From contig NZ_QLYZ01000004.1 in the NCBI RefSeq assembly GCF_003350325.1, positions 175,188 to 239,187 of the forward strand: a DNA stretch of 64,000 nt, read 5' to 3'. Shown piece after piece: positions 57,602 to 64,000 of this stretch. Each line of letters starts with the position of its first letter. The first letter of the stretch is position 1. The notes under the pieces were generated by a model that made no database searches, was not told the DNA's origin, and worked only from the letters and a program-made list of their open reading frames with translations. Both the position numbers and the translations under genes were made by a program. This DNA comes from Vibrio rhodolitus (lineage in GTDB: Bacteria; Pseudomonadota; Gammaproteobacteria; Enterobacterales; Vibrionaceae).

Positions 57602-60058
57602 ATGGTTACCAGCATTAATAAAGCAAAATTATCTGAAACTGACATTATCACTAAGTTCATACTTCCTGCGATTAAAGACGCAGGCTGGGATGACATGACG
57701 CAGATCCGTCAAGAAGTGAAATTGCGTGATGGTAAAGTCATAGTGCGAGGTCAAGCGGCAGCCCGTAAGAAGGTAAAGTCAGCGGATATCGTCCTTTATC
57801 ATAAACCAAGTATGCCGCTTGCTGTTGTGGAAGCAAAAGCGAACAAACATGAAATTGGCAAAGGCATGCAGCAAGGGATCGATTACGCCTCTTTGTTAGA
57901 GGTGCCTTTTGTCTTCGCATCCAATGGTGATGGTTTTATCTTTAGGGATTTAACCAACCCAGCTCAACTTGAAAGCCAAATACGCTTAGAGGATTTCCCA
58001 ACTCCACAGCAGCTGTGGGACAAATACTGTATTTGGAAGGGATACAAAACTGAGCACTTACCTGTAATCACTCAAGATTATCACGATGATGGCAGTGGTA
58101 AGTCTCCTCGTTACTACCAGTTGCAGGCGATTAATAAAACCGTTGAAGCCGTTGCCGCAGGGCAGGAGCGCATCTTGCTAGTTATGGCTACAGGAACAGG
58201 TAAAACTTACACCGCGTTTCAGATCATTTGGCGACTATGGAAAGCAAAAGCTAAGAAGCGAATCTTGTTTCTTGCTGACCGCAATATCCTCGTCGATCAA
58301 ACCAAAACCAACGATTTTCAGCCGTTTGGTACTGCTATGACTAAAGTGACAGGGCGTAAAGTTGATCCTGCTTTCGAAGTTCACTTAGCTTTGTATCAAG
58401 CACTAACAGGACCAGAAGAAGAACAAAAAGCCTATAAGCAAGTCGATCCTAATTTCTTTGACCTCATCATTATTGACGAGTGTCACAGAGGCAGCGCATC
58501 TGAAGACAGCGCATGGCGTGAAATCCTTGAGTATTTTAGTTCGGCAACCCAAGTTGGATTGACCGCGACTCCGAAAGAAACCGATGAAGTATCTAACATT
58601 GAGTACTTTGGTGATCCGGTTTATACCTATTCGCTAAAAGAAGGTATCGAAGACGGCTTCTTAGCGCCCTACAAAGTCGTACGTGTTGATATTGATGTTG
58701 ATGTACAAGGTTGGCGACCAACCAAAGGGCAAACGGACAAGCACGGTGAAGTGATTGAAGACAGAATCTATAACCAGAAAGATTTTGATCGAACAATGGT
58801 GATTGATGAGCGCACAGAATTGGTCGCTCAAACCATTACCAATTACTTAAAACGTACCGATCCTATGGCGAAAACCATCGTCTTCTGCAATGACATTGAT
58901 CATGCCGAGCGTATGCGCCGCGCATTGGTTAATCTAAACCCTGAGCAGGTTAAGAAGAACGATAAGTACGTAATGAAGATCACTGGTGATGACGAAATCG
59001 GCAAGGCTCAGTTGGACAACTTCATCAACCCGAAGAAAAAGTACCCTGTAATCGCGACAACATCCGAGCTAATGAGCACGGGTGTCGATGCCAAAACTTG
59101 TAAGCTTGTGGTGCTTGATCAAGGAATTCAGTCCATGACTAAGTTTAAGCAAATCATTGGTCGTGGTACGCGTATTGATGATCGTTATGGCAAACTGTGG
59201 TTCACGATTTTGGACTTTAAAAAAGCGACAGAACTGTTCGCAGATGAGCGCTTTGATGGCACACCAGAGCGTGTAAAAGTCACTAAGCCAGAAGACTTTG
59301 AAGATGATGAAGATTTAGATGACATCATTGATGGCATAGATGATATTGATGCCGATAACCCATTTGGCGATGAAGATATCGACCCAGATTCAATTCAAGA
59401 ACCGGAATCGCCTGATGGTTCAACTCCGTCAACAGGGAACGGTTCTGGCAGCAGTACCGATAATGGTGATGATTGGCAAGATGAAAACAAAGTGCGTAAG
59501 TTTTACGTTAATGGTGTTGCGGTAAAAGCACTAGCAGAGCGTGTTCAATACTATGATTCTGATGGCAAATTAGTTACCGAATCATTCAAAGATTACACTC
59601 GTAAAACTATGGTAAAGCAGTTTGCTTCTCTGAATGATTTTACCAAGCGTTGGAATGAGTCAGAACGTAAGCAAGCCATTATTGATGAGCTAGCGGAAGC
59701 GGGTATCTTGTGGGAAGCTCTAGAAGATGAAGTCGGCAAAGATATGGACCCGTTCGATATGATTTGTCATGTGGTATATGACCAACCGGCTCTGACGCGC
59801 AAAGAACGCGCTGACAACGTGAAGAAGCGCAATTACTTCACCAAGTATGGCGATACCGCGCAGCAAGTACTGAACAATTTGTTAGATAAATACGCTGATG
59901 AAGGCGTAACAGAGGTTGAAAATATTACGGTACTTAAAGTTGCCCCATTTAATGAAATTGGCAGTATGGCGGAAATCATTAAGAAAGGCTTCGGTGGCAA
60001 ACCGCAATATTTAGAGGCGGTTAACGAGTTAGAAGCGGCGATTTATCAAACCGCGTAA
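57602..60058 (+). CDS. hsdR: Type I restriction enzyme R subunit (EcoEI-like HsdR)
   Basis: 818 residues, near R.EcoEI in size (813). N-terminal PD-(D/E)xK nuclease with D62 and E77-x-K79 (VVEAKAN), then SF2 translocase with Walker A ATGTGKT (196-202), DECH (292-295) and GLTATP, and a second RecA lobe with [11 protein letters not shown]. An acidic stretch near 560-600 leads into the C-terminal EcoEI R domain that docks on the methylase. Cleaves unmethylated DNA far from the site. Four small genes separate it from hsdM. Confidence 0.93.
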   Translation: MVTSINKAKLSETDIITKFILPAIKDAGWDDMTQIRQEVKLRDGKVIVRGQAAARKKVKSADIVLYHKPSMPLAVVEAKANKHEIGKGMQQGIDYASLLEVPFVFASNGDGFIFRDLTNPAQLESQIRLEDFPTPQQLWDKYCIWKGYKTEHLPVITQDYHDDGSGKSPRYYQLQAINKTVEAVAAGQERILLVMATGTGKTYTAFQIIWRLWKAKAKKRILFLADRNILVDQTKTNDFQPFGTAMTKVTGRKVDPAFEVHLALYQALTGPEEEQKAYKQVDPNFFDLIIIDECHRGSASEDSAWREILEYFSSATQVGLTATPKETDEVSNIEYFGDPVYTYSLKEGIEDGFLAPYKVVRVDIDVDVQGWRPTKGQTDKHGEVIEDRIYNQKDFDRTMVIDERTELVAQTITNYLKRTDPMAKTIVFCNDIDHAERMRRALVNLNPEQVKKNDKYVMKITGDDEIGKAQLDNFINPKKKYPVIATTSELMSTGVDAKTCKLVVLDQGIQSMTKFKQIIGRGTRIDDRYGKLWFTILDFKKATELFADERFDGTPERVKVTKPEDFEDDEDLDDIIDGIDDIDADNPFGDEDIDPDSIQEPESPDGSTPSTGNGSGSSTDNGDDWQDENKVRKFYVNGVAVKALAERVQYYDSDGKLVTESFKDYTRKTMVKQFASLNDFTKRWNESERKQAIIDELAEAGILWEALEDEVGKDMDPFDMICHVVYDQPALTRKERADNVKKRNYFTKYGDTAQQVLNNLLDKYADEGVTEVENITVLKVAPFNEIGSMAEIIKKGFGGKPQYLEAVNELEAAIYQTA

Positions 60059-60089
60059 TCGGTATTTATCGCCAAACAGTGTTATCTCT

Positions 60090-60117
60090 AAAGACCGCTA
60101 ATTTAGCGGTCTTTTTT
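60090..60117. terminator. Terminator after hsdR
   Basis: AAGACCGCT / AGCGGTCTT with a 5-base loop and T run. The stop codon of the convergent 123-residue gene lies inside the stem, so it serves both strands. Confidence 0.88.
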
Positions 60118-60474
60118 GTCTTTGTCGAAGACATCTAACTCAGATGATAGCTGCGTGAGTTGAAGAGCTAACCCTTCATCGATACCGCGATGGGGTACAT
60201 AGGTTGGCAGGATGTTGCCCAAGTTCAGTGCTTGGTAATCTGGATGTTCAGAAAGTATTTGTAAGTATTGGTTTAATCGTTCTTCAGGAGTAGAGTCACG
60301 CTGAAGCTGCTTTTTAATGTTTTGACCAAGTTTACGAATATCATCTTTGTCAGTTGCTTTAAAATCGTTGTTATCATTGAGCTCTTCATAGAGTACATCA
60401 GCAAACTGGCGGTGGCTCCAGCCCAATGCGTCCAAAGCATTTTGAATTTGCTTTTGTTTTTTCGCTGTCCCCAT
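60103..60474 (-). CDS. Small protein of unknown function inside the hsd locus
   Basis: 123 residues, no signal or membrane segment. The N-terminal half (KQKQIQNALDALGWSHRQFADVLY) looks like the first helices of a helix-turn-helix fold, with Gly-Trp-Ser in the turn; the rest is helical and charged, ending in KDKKDR. ATG at 60474 with GGGGA upstream. Convergent with hsdR and divergent from the 49-residue gene. It could regulate the locus or bind DNA, but I do not recognise it. Confidence 0.65.
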   Translation of the reverse strand: MGTAKKQKQIQNALDALGWSHRQFADVLYEELNDNNDFKATDKDDIRKLGQNIKKQLQRDSTPEERLNQYLQILSEHPDYQALNLGNILPTYVPHRGIDEGLALQLTQLSSELDVFDKDKKDR

Positions 60475-60552
60475 CGGTCCCCAACCCCTTAGTTAATATT
60501 ACCTTGTCTTAGCGAAGACACATTAATAACGATATTTCTTAAGGATAAAATC

Positions 60553-60702
60553 ATGACTAAATCAAAAGCTCCAATGACACCAGAAGCCGCTGCTCGTATC
60601 CAAGGTAATGCTGCAAAACAAAATGGCGGTCAGGTTCCTAAAGGTGATTTCGCAGGTCGTGCGCAGCGCGCTGCTGCTAACAACCAAAAGCAATCAAAAT
60701 AG
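60553..60702 (+). CDS. 49-residue SMP-like small protein
   Basis: Open frame MTKSKAPMTPEAAARIQ…QKQSK with AAGGATAAA upstream. Rich in Ala, Gln, Lys and Asn with a PEAAARIQ motif like the seed maturation protein repeat seen in small bacterial stress proteins. Probably disordered and cytosolic. The next small gene follows 11 bases later with its own GAAGGA site, so they form a two-gene transcript. Confidence 0.75.
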   Translation: MTKSKAPMTPEAAARIQGNAAKQNGGQVPKGDFAGRAQRAAANNQKQSK

Positions 60703-60713
60703 AAGGAATCATC

Positions 60714-60794
60714 ATGAATAACCAAAACCCAAATTACCCAAGTAAAACCGGTAACCCGTCCGGTCCGGGGCGTGGTAACACACCTAAACGCTAA
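60714..60794 (+). CDS. 26-residue Pro/Gly/Asn-rich peptide
   Basis: Open frame MNNQNPNYPSKTGNPSGPGRG…TPKR, preceded by GAAGGA 7 bases upstream. Composition Asn/Pro/Gly with a basic end, no hydrophobic segment. Paired with the SMP-like gene and closed by a strong terminator. The good ribosome site and composition argue against chance. No function can be assigned. Confidence 0.6.
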   Translation: MNNQNPNYPSKTGNPSGPGRGNTPKR

Positions 60795-60805
60795 TATTTA
60801 AAAGA

Positions 60806-60831
60806 GAGGTAGCATAATGCTGCCTCTTTTT
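60806..60831. terminator. Bidirectional terminator after the small gene pair
   Basis: GAGGTAGCA / TGCTGCCTC stem with loop TAA, T run on the right, A-rich on the left. Shared by the convergent 132-residue gene, whose stop codon lies at the T run. Confidence 0.88.
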
Positions 60832-61228
60832 ATGAGCACCCTCTAGCATGTTGTCTAAAAGTACTAAAGAACTTAGCTTGATCTGATTTGTAGTCGGAAT
60901 ATGTCACATCGCTTTCTGTTTTTTCTAATGCGCATAAACAAGTTTCCCGCTTACTTTCATACCAACTGACCGACACCATGTTTTTGCTAGAATTTACGCA
61001 TGTATCCACGATGGCATATTCCACTTCTAGTGGGTATCTTTCTTCATCTCGAGCGTTTTCTAATGCATAAGCACCTACAGCGCCAACCCACAAAGCCGCG
61101 CTGGCAGAAACCAGCTTTCGCTTGCTGAATTTATAGCCTTTGAAGTTTTTCTTACAATCAGTACAAGAGATGTTTTCAGCAAACTCTATTTTGTTGCCTG
61201 CCTGGCAATGTGGGCATTCTATTTCCAT
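60830..61228 (-). CDS. Zinc-ribbon protein with a hydrophobic segment
   Basis: 132 residues. N-terminal zinc ribbon CPHCQAG…CTDCKK (Cys near 5, 8, 22, 25), a basic stretch, a hydrophobic alanine-rich segment (about 56-74, SASAALWVGAVGAYAL) that could cross the membrane, and a C-terminal part with four further Cys. Zinc ribbon then transmembrane then extracytoplasmic domain is a common layout in small envelope or phage-related proteins. Divergent from hsdM, with about 165 bases between. Function unknown. Confidence 0.65.
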   Translation of the reverse strand: MEIECPHCQAGNKIEFAENISCTDCKKNFKGYKFSKRKLVSASAALWVGAVGAYALENARDEERYPLEVEYAIVDTCVNSSKNMVSVSWYESKRETCLCALEKTESDVTYSDYKSDQAKFFSTFRQHARGCS

Positions 61229-61392
61229 TATCTAGCCATTATTTTTGATTATCGTTGTATGAAGTTGGTTTAGTATTCGCTTGTGTGATTAAAACATAAT
61301 CGTTCGTATAATTTAATGCTTGCCACTTAAATTCTTCGATCTAAGTTCTGATATAATCTCGCCAAATTTTCAGTTAGCTAAAGTAGTAAACC

Positions 61393-62880
61393 ATGTCGAT
61401 CAGTTCAGTAATCAAATCTATTCAAGACATCATGCGTAAAGATGCCGGTGTTGATGGTGATGCACAACGCCTTGGGCAAATGTCTTGGTTGTTATTTCTT
61501 AAAGTGTTTGATGCTCAAGAAGAAGAGCTAGAGCTAGAGCTGGTCGATTACAAAACGCCGATCCCTGAGCAATATCTATGGCGCAATTGGGCACAAGATG
61601 CAGAAGGTATTACTGGCGATGCATTGCTTGAGTTCGTAAACGACGACTTGTTTTATAAACTGAAAAACCTGACCGCACCAGTGGATCTCAATCCGCGTGG
61701 CTATGTGGTGAAAGAAGCGTTTAGCGATGCGTTCAACTACATGAAAAACGGCACATTGCTGCGCCAAGTGATCAACAAACTCAATGAAATCGACTTCACT
61801 GATTCTAATGAACGTCATCTGTTTGGTGATATCTATGAGCAGATCCTAAAAGACCTGCAAAGTGCAGGTAACGCAGGTGAGTTCTACACTCCGCGTGCAG
61901 TCACACGTTTTATCGTTAACCGATTAGACCCGAAACTGGGCGAAGCAATCATGGACCCTGCAACGGGTACAGGCGGCTTCCTTGCATGCTCATTTGATCA
62001 CGTTAAAAACAACTACGTGAAAACCGCAGCTGACCATAAAACGCTACAAAAGCAAATTCACGGCGTGGAGAAGAAACAACTTCCGCACCTGCTTTGTATT
62101 ACCAATATGATGCTACATGGCATTGAAGTGCCTGTACAAATCAAACACGGCAACACGTTAAACAAGCCACTTTCAAGTTGGGACAGCAACATTAACGTGA
62201 TTGCGACCAACCCGCCATTTGGTGGTACCGAAGAAGACGGTATTGAAAAGAACTTCCCTGCAGAGATGCAAACCCGTGAAACGGCAGACTTGTTCCTGCA
62301 ATTGATTATTGAGGTGTTAGACCCTGCCAATGGTCGTGCTGGTGTGGTATTGCCAGATGGCACCTTGTTTGGTGAGGGCGTCAAAACCAAAATCAAAAAG
62401 CTGCTGACTGAAGAATGTAACCTGCACACCATTGTGCGCCTGCCAAACGGCGTGTTTAACCCTTACACGGGCATTAAGACCAACATTCTGTTCTTTACTA
62501 AAGGTAAGCCTACTAAAGACGTTTGGTTCTACGAGCACCCATATCCAGAGGGCGTGAAGAACTACAGCAAAACCAAGCCGATGAAGTTTGAAGAGTTTCA
62601 GGCAGAAATCGACTGGTGGGGCAAAGAAGAGGATGGCTTTGTCAGCCGCGTAGAAAACAACCACGCGTGGAAAGTCTCGATTGATGAGATCATCGCCCGT
62701 AACTTCAACCTTGATATTAAAAACCCGTATCAAGGTGAAGTGGTCAGCCATGACCCAGATGAACTGCTAGCAAGCTACCAAGCGCAACAGCAAGAAATCA
62801 CCGAGCTGCGCAACCAACTGAAATACATTCTGGGCAATGCCCTCTCTTCATCAGATCAAGCTGCGGATGAGGTGAAGTAA
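61393..62880 (+). CDS. hsdM: Type I DNA methyltransferase M subunit (EcoEI-like HsdM)
   Basis: 495 residues, near M.EcoEI (490). N-terminal HsdM_N domain (about 4-135), then the N6-adenine methylase: motif I DPATGTGGF (188-196) binds SAM and motif IV NPPF (273-276) is catalytic. GEFYTPRAVTRFIV precedes motif I as usual. It both methylates the site and, with HsdR, checks it. Its own upstream region (61229-61392) contains the promoter. Its stop TAA shares the A of the hsdS ATG. Confidence 0.95.
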   Translation: MSISSVIKSIQDIMRKDAGVDGDAQRLGQMSWLLFLKVFDAQEEELELELVDYKTPIPEQYLWRNWAQDAEGITGDALLEFVNDDLFYKLKNLTAPVDLNPRGYVVKEAFSDAFNYMKNGTLLRQVINKLNEIDFTDSNERHLFGDIYEQILKDLQSAGNAGEFYTPRAVTRFIVNRLDPKLGEAIMDPATGTGGFLACSFDHVKNNYVKTAADHKTLQKQIHGVEKKQLPHLLCITNMMLHGIEVPVQIKHGNTLNKPLSSWDSNINVIATNPPFGGTEEDGIEKNFPAEMQTRETADLFLQLIIEVLDPANGRAGVVLPDGTLFGEGVKTKIKKLLTEECNLHTIVRLPNGVFNPYTGIKTNILFFTKGKPTKDVWFYEHPYPEGVKNYSKTKPMKFEEFQAEIDWWGKEEDGFVSRVENNHAWKVSIDEIIARNFNLDIKNPYQGEVVSHDPDELLASYQAQQQEITELRNQLKYILGNALSSSDQAADEVK

Positions 62881-64000
62881 TGTCTGCAGAACAACTGATC
62901 ACTGACCATATCGATATCTGGACATCGGCTGTACAGGCGAAATCATCTTCAGGGCGCGGTAGTGGCAAAAAGCGCGAGCTGTACGGCATTAAGAAATTGC
63001 GAGAGCTGATTTTGGAGTTGGCGGTCCGTGGGAAATTGGTGCCGCAAGATCCGAGTGATGAACCTGCTTCTGTGTTGCTTGAACGAATTGCGGCTGAAAA
63101 AGCACGGTTGGTTAAAGAGAAGAAGATCAAGAAGCCGAAGGCGCTGCCCGCCATCGAGGACGAAGAGAAACCGTTTGAGCTGCCCCAAGGGTGGGAGTGG
63201 GTCCGCTTGGGCGTAATTGGCAATATATTCAATGGCAACAGTGTTAGCGCTCGCGTAAAAGAGCAGAAGTACTCTGGTGGCGTTGGGTTGCCATTCATTG
63301 CTACTAAAGACGTTGGATACGGCTTTCAAGAACTTGACTATAAAAATGGGATTCACATTCCTGTCGGGGAGCCCAAGTTTAAGATTGCCAGAAAAAATGC
63401 TGTGCTCGTTTGCGCCGAAGGTGGAAGTGCAGGAAAAAAGTGTGGCATCGCAACTGAGGATATATGTTTTGGCAACAAGCTTTTTGCCAATGAGCTTTAT
63501 GGCGGAGTGTCGCCGAAGTTCATTTTATCGAACTATCTGGCCCCCTATTTCTATGCTCAGTTTTCTGAGTCTATGACAGGGATCATTGGGGGTATTTCAG
63601 CGTTAAAGTTTAATGAGCTTTTAGTTCCAATACCGCCTCTTCAGGAGCAAAACCGCATTGTCACCAAAGTCGACAAGCTAATGGCATTGTGCGACCAACT
63701 GGAACAGCAAACCGAAGCCAGCATTGATGCCCATCAGGTATTGGTAGAAACGCTGCTGGCAACGCTCGCCAACAGCCAAGACTCCACCGAACTGATGGCA
63801 AACTGGGCACGCATCAGCGAACACTTCGATACCCTGTTCACCACAGAGCAAAGCATCGACCTGCTAAAGCAAACCATCCTGCAACTGGCAGTAATGGGTA
63901 AGCTGGTACCGCAAGACCCAAATGATGAACCTGCGGCAAAACTGCTCGAACGTATCTCGGAAGAAAAAGCGCAGTTGGTGAAAGAGAAGAAGATCAAGAA
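62880..64000 (+). CDS. hsdS: Type I specificity subunit HsdS (3' end outside window)
   Basis: Open from ATG 62880 to the window end, at least 373 codons. The first conserved helical spacer (LRELILELAVRGKLVPQDP, then LLERIAAEKARLVKEKK) starts near residue 44, the first target-recognition domain spans about 98-255, and a second spacer copy (LLKQTILQLAVMGKLVPQDP) appears near 320 before the cut. The two-spacer, two-TRD layout implies recognition of a bipartite sequence. The second TRD lies beyond the window. Confidence 0.92.
   Translation, partial: MSAEQLITDHIDIWTSAVQAKSSSGRGSGKKRELYGIKKLRELILELAVRGKLVPQDPSDEPASVLLERIAAEKARLVKEKKIKKPKALPAIEDEEKPFELPQGWEWVRLGVIGNIFNGNSVSARVKEQKYSGGVGLPFIATKDVGYGFQELDYKNGIHIPVGEPKFKIARKNAVLVCAEGGSAGKKCGIATEDICFGNKLFANELYGGVSPKFILSNYLAPYFYAQFSESMTGIIGGISALKFNELLVPIPPLQEQNRIVTKVDKLMALCDQLEQQTEASIDAHQVLVETLLATLANSQDSTELMANWARISEHFDTLFTTEQSIDLLKQTILQLAVMGKLVPQDPNDEPAAKLLERISEEKAQLVKEKKIK

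Larger units (their letters stand above)
51462..64000. mobile_element. Tn7-like transposon inserted downstream of ffs (partial, extends past window)
   Basis: tnsA-tnsB-tnsC start about 100 bases after ffs, transcribed away from it, as in Tn7 beside glmS. Everything from here to the window end looks like element genes and cargo: XRE regulator, regulator-helicase pair, type I restriction-modification. Separate TnsA (211 aa), TnsB (about 621) and a short TnsC (356) resemble the I-F3 CRISPR-associated group, for which ffs is a known attachment site. No tniQ, cas genes, CRISPR array or far end is visible. The exact left boundary is uncertain (51462 or 51475). Confidence 0.85.

Noticed and set aside
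51462-64000. CRISPR array or cas genes in the visible part of the element
   Set aside because: I looked for regularly spaced direct repeats and for cas-like proteins and saw none up to 64000. The I-F3 assignment rests on tns genes and site only.

Overview
The window is a gammaproteobacterial chromosome segment, almost certainly from a Vibrio. The evidence is gene content and order: infA-bpt-aat, topA-glgC-glgA, tfoY with its cyclic-di-GMP riboswitch next to purR, torD/torR-elyC-cmoM-mukF-mukE-mukB, and a full menFDHBCE operon. The block tesB-ybaY-ybaZ-ffs is also shared with Escherichia coli. Base composition looks mid-40s % G+C by eye, and the tns region from about 51.5 to 55.1 kb looks more AT-rich.

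Layout. 1-13 kb holds housekeeping genes: ychJ, an EAL/HDOD protein, lpxH, ppiB, cysS, tdk, infA, the two N-degron aminoacyl-transferases bpt and aat, aroA, yciN and topA. 13-19 kb holds glycogen synthesis (glgC, glgA), an alpha/beta hydrolase, a small zinc-ribbon protein, a DedA-like membrane protein, and tfoY behind a GEMM-I riboswitch. 19-31 kb holds purR, torD and torR, elyC, cmoM and the MukFEB condensin operon. 31-40 kb holds alaA and the menaquinone operon, which runs from chorismate to 1,4-dihydroxy-2-naphthoyl-CoA, then an unlisted 57-residue membrane protein and a YeiH-type transporter. 40-51 kb holds an LplT-like MFS/acyltransferase fusion with its TetR regulator, a Tim44-domain protein, a Cds1-like PLP enzyme, tesB, ybaY, the alkyltransferase-like ybaZ, a membrane protein, and a CdgH-type diguanylate cyclase with two periplasmic binding domains.

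At 51.35-51.45 kb lies ffs, the 4.5S SRP RNA. Directly after it starts a Tn7-like transposon that runs off the right edge of the window. It begins with a candidate end (CATAA-containing repeats and a palindrome), a sigma70-type promoter and tnsA-tnsB-tnsC. A convergent XRE regulator follows. Divergent from it, across a promoter carrying two CTTAG-N5-CTAAG palindromes, is a two-gene unit: a small HTH-like protein, possibly VspR-like, overlapping an SF2 helicase. Then comes an EcoEI-like type I restriction-modification system whose hsdR is separated from hsdM-hsdS by four small uncharacterised genes. hsdS is cut by the window edge.

The short TnsC, the separate TnsA and TnsB, and insertion beside ffs fit the type I-F3 CRISPR-associated Tn7-like group. 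No tniQ, cas gene or CRISPR array is present in the visible part, so RNA guidance is a prediction about sequence beyond the window. The visible cargo looks like defence genes.
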